Shown: positions 1 to 7,829 of the stretch, piece after piece
How the letters are laid out: the number at the start of each line of letters is the position of its first letter
Numbering within the stretch: the first letter of the stretch is position 1
Assembly: GCA_947446335.1 (NCBI GenBank)
Contig: CANFGA010000015.1
Location: 1 to 16,983, forward strand
DNA: 16,983 nt
DNA from: Oxalobacteraceae bacterium
GTDB taxonomy: Bacteria > Pseudomonadota > Gammaproteobacteria > Burkholderiales > Burkholderiaceae_D
Direction of reading: 5' to 3'
Made by a program: the position numbers and the translations under genes
The notes under the pieces: model-generated
Told to the model about the DNA's origin: nothing
What the model saw: the letters and a program-made list of their open reading frames with translations, nothing else
The model's database searches: none

Positions 1-1253
1 TGGCCCAGGCCATCGTCGCCTTGCACGCTGGCCAGCGTTTGCAGCGCTTCATCGTTGCGCTTGGCCATCGCATAGGCGATGCCCAGGCGCAACTTGCCAT
101 CTTCCGGCCGTTTCAAGCCGCCCTTGGCCAACCCTTTGCGGATCAGCTCGATGCCCTTGTCGAACTGGTCCATCGTGACATAGGCATAGCCGAGGTTGAC
201 CAGACCGGTGCCATCCTTGGCGCTGTTGGCCGAGGCCTCGCCGGCGCCGATGTTTTTCAAGTCGTCGGCCGCGCCCTTGGTGGCCTGGTCGCGCAATTTC
301 TTGTGGCGTGCGGCATTCGCGCCGAGCCCCAGCACTCCTGCGGCATAGCCCGCATCGGCCACTTTTTTCGCCTCGGTCGGAAAACCGGCCAGCAGCGCCA
401 GTTCGCCCATTTCAAGGTATTCCTGCTCGGTCATCACCGGCACGGCCGCGCGCTCGAGGCGCAATACATCGAGTTGCAGACGCTCGGAATAGGTGGGTGC
501 AGCTTGCAATCGGCTCAGCAAGTCGGTCCAGTAATCGCCCGATGGATAGAACTGGACCAGCTTTTCGAGCGCGACCAGGTAAGTTGCCTGATCCTTGGTC
601 TTGGCGCTGCTGTTGGCCAGCAATTGCAGATTCTCGATCGGGGGAGCCTTGCCGGCTTTTTCATCGGTAGCCAGATCGGCCAGCAACGCTTGTTTGGCCT
701 TGGCAAAATCATCGCTGAAATAATAGGCGCGGATCAGGTAGGGACGCACCTTGGCGCTGTCGGCGCTGTTGCCGGCGCTCTCGCTCTCTTGCTGGTAGCG
801 CAGAAACCAGAGCGCTGCCTTCGGATAGTCCTTGGCATTGTATTGTTCATTGGCCAAGGCCATGATGAAGTCGCGTTGCTCGGCCGCTGTCAGTTTGCCC
901 GATTCGATCACCGCTTCGAGCGCCGTGATCGCCATCGCCTTGTCGCCTGAAGCCGAGGCCAGCGAAATGCGCAGCCGGTTCAGCACGAACGCTTCATACG
1001 GGCTCAGCTTGGGCAGCGCGCTGGCCGTGGTGATGCGGCTTTGCACCTCGGGGTAATTCTTGGCGTCCATCAATTGCTTGATCTGCGCCGGATCGACCAG
1101 CTTGAACAGGTCGGGGCGCACCGTGTCAATCTTGCTGGCCGATGGCGTATCGGCAGCATGCGCTGCCGACATGGATAGGCTGAGACCGAGGCCGAGGTTG
1201 AGGCCCATGGCGGCCAGGATCAGGCCCGTGCGTGCGTGACGGAGTGTGGACAT
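1..1253 (-). CDS. Exported tetratricopeptide-repeat-like protein (3' end beyond window)
   Basis: The reading frame is open from an ATG at 1251-1253 to the left edge, so about 417 codons are present and the C-terminus is missing. The first ~34 residues form a Sec signal peptide: basic MSTLRHAR, a hydrophobic Leu/Gly/Met stretch, then a likely cleavage site after AHA. The rest is helical and Ala/Leu-rich, with paired amphipathic helices of TPR type; the clearest run reads VNLGYAYVTMDQFDKGIELI near the left edge, followed by another repeat containing LRLGIAYAMAKRNDEAL. It is probably a periplasmic or envelope scaffold, but no enzyme motif is seen. The start is fixed by the signal peptide; the Shine-Dalgarno (AAAGGG) is modest. 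A sigma-70-like promoter and a strong hairpin lie upstream. TPR membership is inferred from the pattern and the precise role is unknown. Confidence 0.72.
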   Translation of the reverse strand, partial: MSTLRHARTGLILAAMGLNLGLGLSLSMSAAHAADTPSASKIDTVRPDLFKLVDPAQIKQLMDAKNYPEVQSRITTASALPKLSPYEAFVLNRLRISLASASGDKAMAITALEAVIESGKLTAAEQRDFIMALANEQYNAKDYPKAALWFLRYQQESESAGNSADSAKVRPYLIRAYYFSDDFAKAKQALLADLATDEKAGKAPPIENLQLLANSSAKTKDQATYLVALEKLVQFYPSGDYWTDLLSRLQAAPTYSERLQLDVLRLERAAVPVMTEQEYLEMGELALLAGFPTEAKKVADAGYAAGVLGLGANAARHKKLRDQATKGAADDLKNIGAGEASANSAKDGTGLVNLGYAYVTMDQFDKGIELIRKGLAKGGLKRPEDGKLRLGIAYAMAKRNDEALQTLASVQGDDGLG

Positions 1254-1313
1254 CGAATACCCTTTGATCAAATGCGACGACCAGGCTGGTGAGCTGATGG
1301 TCGATGGAGGTAA

Positions 1314-1344
1314 GCGGAAGAACCGGTGATGCCGGATCTTCCGC
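1314..1344 (-). promoter_or_regulatory. Leader hairpin upstream of the TPR-like gene
   Basis: The arms GCGGAAGA and TCTTCCGC pair perfectly. Inside them, after one A/A mismatch, CCGG pairs with CCGG around a five-base loop. This gives 12 paired bases in 31 nucleotides. No T-run follows on the minus strand, so it looks like a structured 5' leader element rather than an intrinsic terminator. It lies between the predicted promoter and the start codon. Confidence 0.45.
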
Positions 1345-1371
1345 GCTGATTGCCGCACAGGCCCAAGGCCA

Positions 1372-1400
1372 ATAATGTGGTAACGGAAACATATTGTCAC
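1372..1400 (-). promoter_or_regulatory. Predicted sigma-70 promoter of the TPR-like gene
   Basis: On the minus strand GTGACA (1395-1400) is followed after 17 bases by CATTAT (1372-1377). Spacing is ideal and both hexamers match four of six consensus positions. It would give a leader of roughly 110 bases that contains the hairpin at 1314-1344. Prediction only. Confidence 0.35.
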
Positions 1401-1458
1401 ACAAGTATCAGGCAAAGCTCGCGCAGCGATCATGCAGCAGCCCCGCCGGTGGCGTTCT

Positions 1459-2958
1459 TCAGGCGTTCGGGGCCAGGCAGGGATTGCTGCCGGTCGCGTC
1501 GAGTTGGCCGCACAGCCATGAAAGCACTGCTTCGAGTGCGGCCGGCGCAAAGCCATACGACATCAGCGCCGGCGCATCGATGTCGAGCGCCTGGAACGGG
1601 TTCCACAGCGCCAGGTGCAGGTCGGGCTGGAAACTCGCTCTGGCCTTCGCCCCGTAGCGCAAGCGCGTGGTCGAGGCCAGGATCACGCAGCGCTCGTCTT
1701 GCGGCAAGCTGCTCCAGTCGAACGCTTCGGCATCGAGAAAGGTGGTCAAGGCGACATCGAATTCGCGCTCCAGCAATGCCAGCAATTGCTCGGCCGGCAC
1801 GCCCGCCTCGGACACGCCATCGCTGACGACATCGGCGCGCACCACCAGGCGCACCCGGGCGCCGCGTTCCAGGTGTTGCGGATTGCGGTAGCTGGTCAAG
1901 CCGCGCTGCCAGGCGCTGCGCATCAAGGCCAGATCCTCGGTTTCGGTGCTGTAGTTGACTTGTTTGCACGGATAGCGCTCGGCCAGCGCATCGAGCCGGG
2001 CGCGGCGCAGCGCCAGTTCGGCGCTCGTGATGCGTCCTGCGCTGATGGCCTCTGCCAGCGCATCGAGCGACGCCTCTTGCGCTGGGCGGTCGCCCAGCGT
2101 CATCACCATGTCGGCCCCGGCCAGCAATGCGCGCACGGCGGCATCGCCGGCGCCATAACGCGCCGCGATCGCCTGCATGTCGAGTCCGTCGGTGATGATG
2201 ACGCCGTCATACTGCCATTGCGTGCGCATCAGGTCGGTCAAAATCGCACGCGAGAGCGAGGCCGGGTAGACCGGGTCCAGCGCCGGGTAGACGATGTGCG
2301 CCGTCATCATCGCCGGCGCGCTTGCAGCCGCTTGCCGGAAGGGAGAAAATTCCAGCGCCTCCAGTTCGCTGCGGTCCTTGTCCACTTGCGGCAGCGCCAG
2401 GTGCGAATCGACATGCGTATCGCCATGGCCCGGCGCGTGCTTGACGCAGCAGGCGACGCCCTCGGCCAGGCTGCCTTCCATCCAGGCCAGCGCCAGCGCG
2501 GTGGCCTGCTTCGGGTCGGCGCCGAACGAACGTTCGGCGATCACCGGATTGTCGAGGTTGTTGTTCAAGTCCAGCACCGGGGCGAAGTTCCAGTTGAAGC
2601 CGAGCGACCTGACGCCGCGCGCCACGGCGGCGCCCACGCTGCGCGCAAGATCCATATCGTTGGCCGCGCCCAGCGCCATCGCCGCCGGCGGCGACGGCAG
2701 CCAGGTGGCGCGCACGACGGCGCCGCCTTCCTGGTCGATCGCGATCAAGGCATGGGGCCCCATCGCGGCGCGCAAGTCGGCGGTGAATTGCATCAATTGT
2801 GCCGGGTTGTCCATGTTTTGCCGGAACAGACAGATCGCGCGGATATGATTGTCGCGCAAGAAGCGGGCGCTGTCGGCATCGAGGCTGGTGCCCGGCATAC
2901 GGATCATGATCAAGTTGCCGGCGATCTGGCGCGCGCTGTCCTGGTTTTCTGCTTTCAT
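1459..2958 (-). CDS. Glycoside hydrolase family 3, beta-N-acetylhexosaminidase type (NagZ-like)
   Basis: This is a GH3 enzyme of the NagZ class, which removes N-acetylglucosamine from cell-wall fragments or chitooligosaccharides. With the Met at 2958 as residue 1, the family motif KHAPGHGDTHVDSH lies near 173-186 (the His-Asp dyad typical of hexosaminidases), AIDQEGGAV near 73-81, and the nucleophile region VIITDGLDM, with Asp near 257. At 499 residues it is much longer than single-domain NagZ (~340). The last ~165 residues form a second domain as in the longer Bacillus-type enzymes. No signal peptide is evident. The start at 2958 is preferred because AAAAGG lies eight bases upstream; a longer frame from 2994 (12 more residues) has no well-placed ribosome site. 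The gene is downstream of, and codirectional with, the lipoprotein gene but separated by a strong hairpin. Substrate is inferred. Confidence 0.88.
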   Translation of the reverse strand: MKAENQDSARQIAGNLIMIRMPGTSLDADSARFLRDNHIRAICLFRQNMDNPAQLMQFTADLRAAMGPHALIAIDQEGGAVVRATWLPSPPAAMALGAANDMDLARSVGAAVARGVRSLGFNWNFAPVLDLNNNLDNPVIAERSFGADPKQATALALAWMEGSLAEGVACCVKHAPGHGDTHVDSHLALPQVDKDRSELEALEFSPFRQAAASAPAMMTAHIVYPALDPVYPASLSRAILTDLMRTQWQYDGVIITDGLDMQAIAARYGAGDAAVRALLAGADMVMTLGDRPAQEASLDALAEAISAGRITSAELALRRARLDALAERYPCKQVNYSTETEDLALMRSAWQRGLTSYRNPQHLERGARVRLVVRADVVSDGVSEAGVPAEQLLALLEREFDVALTTFLDAEAFDWSSLPQDERCVILASTTRLRYGAKARASFQPDLHLALWNPFQALDIDAPALMSYGFAPAALEAVLSWLCGQLDATGSNPCLAPNA

Positions 2959-3035
2959 TGCTGCTGCCTTTTCTGATGGTTCGAAGTGTGCCATTGTCCA
3001 TCAAAAGGCCAGACGTGTCCGGTCTGCTTGCGAGG

Positions 3036-3074
3036 CATTGAAGCCCGGTGCGCGCCGCGCCCCGGGCTTCAATG
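3036..3074 (-). terminator. Long perfect stem-loop after the lipoprotein gene
   Basis: CATTGAAGCCCGG (3036-3048) and CCGGGCTTCAATG (3062-3074) are perfect 13-base inverted repeats around a 13-base GC-rich loop that can itself fold (GCGC/GCGC). It begins two bases beyond the stop codon of the minus-strand lipoprotein gene. There is no T-run, so it may act as a transcript-stabilising 3' hairpin or a Rho-assisted terminator rather than a classical intrinsic terminator. Confidence 0.6.
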
Positions 3075-3075
3075 A

Positions 3076-4947
3076 TCAATTGACCAGATTGATCTGCAGT
3101 ACCGCCGTCGTTCCGCTCACCTCATTACCTACCAGAAGCAGCGGTGTGCCGTTCGGCGATTGCGCCGCTGGAATGAAGGCCAATCCTTCGGGTCCCAGGT
3201 CGCCCACGGTACCGAGCAAGGTTGCCGGGTTGGCCGTGGTCCAGTCTTCCCGGGGGTTCAGATAGTCGACCCGAAATGGCTGGGTCGGATCGGTGATGTC
3301 GTAGACCAGCACGCCGCCGATCCGTTCCAGGCCGATGAAGGCAAAGGTCTTGTTGCCGATCTTGCCCACGGTCACGCCTTCCGGTTCCGGCCCCTTGTTG
3401 TCGCTGCGGTTATCAAAGGCATTGCCTTCTTCATGGTTGGAGTTGAAGTAAGTCTTGCAAGCAATGTTGCGGTTCTTGCCCAGCTTGCAGTCGGCGCTGG
3501 CGAGGAATTGTTCAATTTCTGCACCCGAATCCCAGACCAGGGCGCCGCTGTCGCTCCAGATCGAAAATGAACGCGCGCCAAAAGCATACAGCGCGTCATA
3601 CATCAGCCGATCACCAAAGGCATCCTGGACTCCGCTGGCATTGAACTTGACCGGCTTGCCATTGGCATCTTGACGATAACCGATGGTCCAGCTGATGTTC
3701 AGGCGACCGAGTTGTGCATCGTCGCGGCACAGGCCCGGGTCGCCCGCGATGGCGCCGCAATAGCCAAACGTGGCCGGATTCAGCAAGCCGCCTGCAGCCA
3801 ATGCATCGAGTTGCGGCGGCAAGTCGTCGCCGGCGCGGCCCGACCAGCCCTTCTTGTTGACCAGGTGCTTGATGCGCAATTCTTCGACAAAACCCTTGCT
3901 GGCGTCGCCGGCAAAATAAGCCGGATTGGTTTCGCCCCAGGCCCGCGCATCGCCTTCGTTGGCGCTGACCAGATAAGTTTTGCCACCGGCACTGTACGAC
4001 GCCACGCTATCGGGCAGGTACAGGCCGCGCACGCCGGGCCAGGCCCGGATGTTGATCGCCTGGTCAGTATCGCTGACATCGAGCCCATTGCGGGCCAGGC
4101 CATGGTCCTTGTAGCCGAGCGCCAGCACATCGGTCACCGTGGCGCTGGCTATGTCGATCTTGGCGAAGGCATTGTTTTCCTGCAGCGTGACCCAGGCCGT
4201 CTTGCTGTCGCCCGAGACGGCGATGTATTCGGGCTCGAAATCCTGCGCCGCATTCGCGCCGGGGCCATAGATGCGCACGCCCTTGGCGCGCAGCGCCGCT
4301 TCTTGTCCAACGAAGGCGGCAAAGCCGGCGGTCCTGACCACCGGCGCGGCGCTGTCGGCGACATCGATCACGCTGACCGATCCTTCCGGGTCGATCTGGT
4401 AATCATCGCTGGGTTCGCCTTCATTGGCGCTCAAGACGTATTTGCCATCGGGCGTAAACATCACCATGTCGGGCTGGGCACCGACGGCCACATGGCTGAG
4501 CAACTTCAGGTCGCTGGCCCGGTACAAGGCCATGCGGCCCGGATCGGTTTTTACCGGCGCTTCGATCGCAACGGCGACCAGGCCAGCTCGCACCGCGACG
4601 CTGTTGATGACGGAACCGGCCAGGATGGCCGTGGCATCGATGCGACCCAGCAGCGCCGGCTTGGTCGGATCGCGCAAATCCAGCACATCGACTGCGCCCG
4701 CCCTGGCATTGACGACGAAGGCGCGTTTGGAGGCCGGATCAAAGGCGGTGATTTCAGCTGCGCTGACCGCAAATTCACCGGCGCTGTAGGCGCCGATGCG
4801 CTCCAATTTCAAACTGGCAGGGGTCGCTTCGACCAGATCTGCATAGTCGGTGCTGCCTCCGCATGCAAGCAGCACGGCGCTCATGATGATGGAGCTCGCA
4901 AACAAGCGAACCGGCGCGCGGCGCAGCAATGGCAGTATTGATTTCAA
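3076..4947 (-). CDS. Choice-of-anchor I family lipoprotein (beta-propeller-like)
   Basis: The 623-residue product has a lipoprotein signal: basic N-terminus, hydrophobic segment, and lipobox LLAC with Cys29 followed by GGS. The mature part shows repeated beta-strand blade patterns (VNARAGAVDVLDL, FTPDGKYVLSANEGEPSDDY, AWVTLQENNAFAKIDI) and the late motif GPEPEGVTVG, typical of the choice-of-anchor I family, whose members use different anchors in different bacteria. Here the anchor is N-terminal lipid and no C-terminal sorting signal is seen. The start is TTG at 4945-4947 with AGGA six bases upstream; the next in-frame Met, inside the hydrophobic segment, would destroy the signal peptide. Acidic residues in NEGEPSDDY and HEEGNAFDNRSDNKGPEPEG suggest metal binding, an inference. 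Biochemical function is not established; related proteins are sometimes annotated as phosphatase-like. Confidence 0.85.
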   Translation of the reverse strand: MKSILPLLRRAPVRLFASSIIMSAVLLACGGSTDYADLVEATPASLKLERIGAYSAGEFAVSAAEITAFDPASKRAFVVNARAGAVDVLDLRDPTKPALLGRIDATAILAGSVINSVAVRAGLVAVAIEAPVKTDPGRMALYRASDLKLLSHVAVGAQPDMVMFTPDGKYVLSANEGEPSDDYQIDPEGSVSVIDVADSAAPVVRTAGFAAFVGQEAALRAKGVRIYGPGANAAQDFEPEYIAVSGDSKTAWVTLQENNAFAKIDIASATVTDVLALGYKDHGLARNGLDVSDTDQAINIRAWPGVRGLYLPDSVASYSAGGKTYLVSANEGDARAWGETNPAYFAGDASKGFVEELRIKHLVNKKGWSGRAGDDLPPQLDALAAGGLLNPATFGYCGAIAGDPGLCRDDAQLGRLNISWTIGYRQDANGKPVKFNASGVQDAFGDRLMYDALYAFGARSFSIWSDSGALVWDSGAEIEQFLASADCKLGKNRNIACKTYFNSNHEEGNAFDNRSDNKGPEPEGVTVGKIGNKTFAFIGLERIGGVLVYDITDPTQPFRVDYLNPREDWTTANPATLLGTVGDLGPEGLAFIPAAQSPNGTPLLLVGNEVSGTTAVLQINLVN

Positions 4948-5121
4948 TGGAGATCCTGGGAAATGATGATGATTAATTACTCAGAATAAACGCTCAATGT
5001 GTCCTCGGCATGACATCGCCAATCGGGATTTTTCTTCGATCCCAGCAAGCCCCGCGCCGCAGGCACTTGCATGGCGCCGCACATCGATGCACGCCGTCCT
5101 TGCTGGCAGCCAATATCGGGA

Positions 5122-5139
5122 GTAAAGTCCGCTCTTTAC
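5122..5139 (+). promoter_or_regulatory. Small inverted repeat upstream of the 94-residue ORF
   Basis: GTAAAG and CTTTAC are perfect six-base arms around a six-base loop, ending 21 bases before the ATG at 5161. It may be a leader hairpin or an operator. The rest of 4948-5160 holds no recognisable gene; a possible minus-strand promoter for the lipoprotein gene (TTGAGC, then TAATCA after 16 bases) is weak. Confidence 0.25.
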
Positions 5140-5160
5140 ACCTCAGTTGGAAACATATAG

Positions 5161-5445
5161 ATGAATGACAAGGCAGTGCAGAATGCGTATTGGGACGATT
5201 GGCAGCGCGAGGCGCTGGCCGCCGGCGTGAAAACCCCGTTGGCCAAGCTCGGGATGGAAGTGTTGCGCGCGCATCGCAAGAACCGCTGGCCAGCAGAATT
5301 TCTCGGGCGCGAAGATGACGGCCCGCACATGCTCACCATCTGCCTGGAAGAGCCCGACGAGACCGAATTGCTGTTCATTGAAAACCTGTATCCCTACGAT
5401 AATGCGCTGATCGAGGCTACCCGGGCCCGGCTCTTCCTCGATTGA
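5161..5445 (+). CDS. Small conserved-looking hypothetical protein (94 residues)
   Basis: Not recognised. The product is a soluble, charged 94-residue protein rich in Trp, Glu and Arg, with no signal peptide, membrane segment or cysteine cluster. The N-terminal half is predicted helical (YWDDWQREALAAGV, KLGMEVLRAHRKNRWP). The C-terminal half contains ENLYPYDNALIEATRARLFL. The ATG follows GGAAA about ten bases upstream. Coding is supported by codon use like its neighbours and by good placement between two non-coding leaders. A weak stem (CGGCA/TGCCG, 5448-5468) followed by AAAAT lies just after the stop. No function is proposed. Confidence 0.6.
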   Translation: MNDKAVQNAYWDDWQREALAAGVKTPLAKLGMEVLRAHRKNRWPAEFLGREDDGPHMLTICLEEPDETELLFIENLYPYDNALIEATRARLFLD

Positions 5446-5475
5446 TTCGGCAGGCACTGGCATTGCCGGAAAATA

Positions 5476-5608
5476 TGCAGCGCATTTGCTGCATCGACTT
5501 GCGCAGTGTCATAATGAAAGGCGCCCGATTGCGGCGCCACCGTTGGTGGTGTCGGGACATCACCATGCCGCGCCGCTGCGCGGCGAGTCAACCATGGAGT
5601 CAGGCATC
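5476..5608 (+). promoter_or_regulatory. Promoter and hairpin-rich leader of the lysine-rich peptide operon
   Basis: TTGCTG (5486-5491) and CATAAT (5510-5515), 18 bases apart, form a plausible sigma-70 promoter. Its -35 lies in the perfect palindrome TGCAGC-N6-GCTGCA (5476-5493), a possible operator. The transcribed leader can form GGCGCC/GGCGCC (5520-5538), a stem at 5545-5564 (GGTGGTGTC with GACATCACC, one G-U pair), and CGCCGC/GCGGCG (5571-5585). CCACC at 5537-5541 can instead pair with GGTGG at 5545-5549, which would break the second stem, so two alternative folds exist. GGAG at 5596-5599 is the ribosome site. No known riboswitch class was recognised. Confidence 0.4.
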
Positions 5609-5719
5609 ATGAGCAAAGCACAAGACAGTAAAAAAGAAGGCAAGAAAGAACCGGTCAAGACCTTGAAAGAAAAAAAGGAAGCCAAGAAAGTCAAGAAAGA
5701 AGAGCGCAAACATCAATAA
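5609..5719 (+). CDS. Lysine-rich 36-residue peptide
   Basis: A short frame encodes a highly charged peptide starting MSKAQDSKKEGKKEP. It has fourteen Lys and six Glu in 36 residues, arranged as KKE-type repeats, with no hydrophobic segment. The start at 5609 is chosen because GGAG sits nine bases upstream; an in-frame ATG at 5594 overlaps that ribosome site and would add five residues. The next gene begins 18 bases after the stop, so the peptide probably heads an operon with the exported protein, gspA and gspB. The peptide is likely disordered and could bind nucleic acid or acidic polymers, but that rests on composition only. It could also be a leader peptide. Confidence 0.5.
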   Translation: MSKAQDSKKEGKKEPVKTLKEKKEAKKVKKEERKHQ

Positions 5720-5737
5720 GCCAATCAGGCTATGACG

Positions 5738-6214
5738 ATGGCACTGCGCAGCAAGCTTGCCTGCTGCGCTCTGGCGGTCGCCTGCTGCCTGCCGCCAACG
5801 GCGGCGCAGGCAGCGCCGTCGACCTTCGGCACGATCTTCGGCAATGCGCTGCTGTGCATCGACCAGGTCGAGCGCGCTTATTTCCACGAGTATCTGTCGG
5901 CTTCGTTCGGGCCAGCCTACAAGCGCGAAGGTGGCGCCGATTGGTTTCGGGTCGATGCCCGCTTGTGGGGCGTCGAAGTGACCGAAGCCATCGTCAGCGA
6001 TGACAGCAGCGACTTGGTGTTTGTCGGCGCGGTGCTGGAAGCGACGCCGGAAGAACTCGACGTGGCCATAGCAAGCGCGGCCGGTGTGCGCCACATTGCA
6101 GTCGACCAGTCCGCCTTTCCGGTGCGTCAGGCCAGGCCAGGCAGCAAGATCGTCTACTTCAACACAAAATCGAAGATTTACTGCGCCAGATACAAGCCGC
6201 TGCCGCCCGAGTGA
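5738..6214 (+). CDS. Small exported protein of unknown function
   Basis: Not recognised. The 158-residue product begins with a Sec signal peptide (MALRSKLACCALAVACC..., cleavage likely after AQA near residue 26). The mature part of ~130 residues has two cysteines, one early (LLCIDQVERAYF) and one late (KIYCARYKP), which could form a disulfide in the periplasm. The sequence is mixed alpha/beta with a central acidic VSDDSSDLVFVGAVLEATPEEL. The start at 5738 is preferred to 5732 because AGG at 5727-5729 is eight bases before it and only two before the other. It lies between the lysine-rich peptide and gspA (57-base gap), so a role at the cell envelope alongside GspA/GspB is possible but unproven. 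Confidence 0.65.
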   Translation: MALRSKLACCALAVACCLPPTAAQAAPSTFGTIFGNALLCIDQVERAYFHEYLSASFGPAYKREGGADWFRVDARLWGVEVTEAIVSDDSSDLVFVGAVLEATPEELDVAIASAAGVRHIAVDQSAFPVRQARPGSKIVYFNTKSKIYCARYKPLPPE

Positions 6215-6271
6215 CGTTGCTGCTCGAGTGACAGGACGGGCTAGCTCGATCCGTCGCATCCCAGAGGTTCC

Positions 6272-7828
6272 ATGTACACGCAATTTTTCCATCTGAAGCA
6301 GCCGCCGTTTTCGATCGCCCCGGATCCGCGTTATCTGTTCATGAGCGAACGCCACCGCGAGGCGCTGGCGCATCTGCTGTACGGCGTGGGCAGCGGCGGA
6401 GGCTTCGTGCTGCTGACCGGGGAAATCGGTGCCGGCAAGACCACGGTCTGCCGCTGCTTCATGGAACAAGTCCCCGCGCATTGCAAGATCGCTTACATTT
6501 TCAATCCCAAGCTGTCGGTGGAAGACTTGTTGTCGTCGATCTGCGACGAATTCGGGATCGCGCAAGCCGGTGCCAGCGTGAAAGCCCACGTCGACGCGAT
6601 CAACGCTTATCTGTTGACCAGTCACGCCCAGTCGCGCAACAACGTGCTGATCATCGATGAGGCGCAGAACCTGTCGGGCGACGTGCTGGAGCAGTTGCGC
6701 CTGCTGACCAATCTGGAAACGAGCGAACGCAAACTGCTGCAAATCATCCTGATCGGCCAGCCCGAATTGCGCACCATGCTGGCGCGCCCGGAACTGGAAC
6801 AATTGGCGCAAAGGGTGATTGCGCGCTATCACCTGGGCGCGCTGGCGCAGCGCGAAGTGGGCAGCTACATCGCTTACCGACTGGCCGTGGCCGGCGGCGC
6901 TGCACTGCTGTTTCCGCCGCGCTTGCTGCGGCAGATCCACCGCATCAGCAAGGGTGTGCCGCGCCGCATCAATTTGCTGTGTGACCGCGCTCTGCTGGGC
7001 GCTTATGTCGAAAACCGGCAGCAGGTGACGCGCACCATCTTGCGCCGCGCCGGCGCCGAGGTATTCGGCAGCATGGCAGCGAAATCGGGTGTGCGCCGGA
7101 TGCCGGCCTGGGCCTGGGCACTGTCTGGCGTGGCGGCGGGCGCCTTGATCAGCGGCGCCGCATTCTGGTTCGCAGGGCAACTTCCCGCTGCGCCCGCTGC
7201 CGTGCCGGCCAAGGTCGCTGCGATCGCGCAAACCGATCCCGACCTGCGCGCGCTGGCTGCCTTGTGGGGTGTCGCATTGCCTGCGGGCGAGCCTTGCCAG
7301 CAAGTCATCAAGCTCGATTTGCGCTGCCATCTGGGCAAGGGCGGGCTGGCCGAATTGCAATTGCTGGACCGTCCAGCCCTGCTCGCCGAGACGGGCGCAT
7401 CCGGTGGCGCACCTGATGCAGTCTCGCATGCCTTGTTGATCGGCTTGAGCGATACCGAGGCCACGCTGCGCAGCGCCGGCTTGGAACAGCGCATCAGCCT
7501 GGAGGCGTTGCGCGCGCGCTTCGGCGATGTATTCGTGACCTTGTGGCGCGCACCATCGGATTGGCGCAATGAAATATCGCTCGGCGATCGCGGCGTTGAC
7601 GTCGACTGGCTGGCCAGCCGGCTGGCGCATTGGGATGGAATGGCCGCCGCCGAGAAAAACCGGCCATTCGATCTCGCATTGCAAGCTCGCCTGCGCGCCT
7701 TCCAGACCAGCGAGAAACTCAATCCGGACGGCGTGGCCGGCCCCAGAACCCTGATCCGCCTGGTGCGTCAGGGCGGCGCCAGCGAACCGCGTTTGCTCAA
7801 GCCGAGTGCCACAGTGGCAGGGAAATGA
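6272..7828 (+). CDS. gspA: GspA/ExeA-type AAA ATPase with peptidoglycan-binding domain
   Basis: This is an inner-membrane ATPase of the ExeA family, which with ExeB/GspB helps insert or assemble the secretin through peptidoglycan in type II secretion. The cytoplasmic AAA domain (1-~265) starts MYTQFFHLKQPPFSIAPDP, with Walker A GEIGAGKTT (50-58), Walker B NVLIIDEAQ (124-132) and sensor segment ILIGQPELR (159-167). One transmembrane segment follows (~280-302). A periplasmic C39-peptidase-like degenerate region (~323-425) comes next, then a peptidoglycan-binding domain (~435-500) containing FDLALQARLRAFQ and DGVAGPRTL. Length 518 fits the family. RBS AGAGG precedes the ATG. gspB starts one base after the stop, so the two are translationally coupled. 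No other type II secretion genes are in the window. Confidence 0.92.
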   Translation: MYTQFFHLKQPPFSIAPDPRYLFMSERHREALAHLLYGVGSGGGFVLLTGEIGAGKTTVCRCFMEQVPAHCKIAYIFNPKLSVEDLLSSICDEFGIAQAGASVKAHVDAINAYLLTSHAQSRNNVLIIDEAQNLSGDVLEQLRLLTNLETSERKLLQIILIGQPELRTMLARPELEQLAQRVIARYHLGALAQREVGSYIAYRLAVAGGAALLFPPRLLRQIHRISKGVPRRINLLCDRALLGAYVENRQQVTRTILRRAGAEVFGSMAAKSGVRRMPAWAWALSGVAAGALISGAAFWFAGQLPAAPAAVPAKVAAIAQTDPDLRALAALWGVALPAGEPCQQVIKLDLRCHLGKGGLAELQLLDRPALLAETGASGGAPDAVSHALLIGLSDTEATLRSAGLEQRISLEALRARFGDVFVTLWRAPSDWRNEISLGDRGVDVDWLASRLAHWDGMAAAEKNRPFDLALQARLRAFQTSEKLNPDGVAGPRTLIRLVRQGGASEPRLLKPSATVAGK

Positions 7829-7829
7829 C

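Noticed and set aside
21..950. 309-codon plus-strand frame at the left edge
   Set aside because: The minus strand encodes a signal-peptide-bearing TPR-like protein through the same bases; the plus frame has shadow-type composition.
1615..2976. 453-codon plus-strand frame antisense to the GH3 hydrolase gene
   Set aside because: Mirror frame of a clearly recognised GH3 enzyme; Arg/His/Gln-rich product without motifs.
3005..3030. Short CAGAC/GTCTG stem followed by CCTTTTG upstream of the hydrolase gene on the minus strand
   Set aside because: Five-base stem and no real T-run; the 13-base stem-loop just upstream is the stronger candidate for ending transcription.
3670..4941. 423-codon plus-strand frame antisense to the lipoprotein gene
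   Set aside because: Shadow of a gene with a convincing lipobox and family motifs; no start signal.
4980..5020. Possible Pho box upstream of the lipoprotein gene (ATGTCAT on the minus strand)
   Set aside because: Only one half-site fits; the second seven-base repeat at the right spacing does not match.
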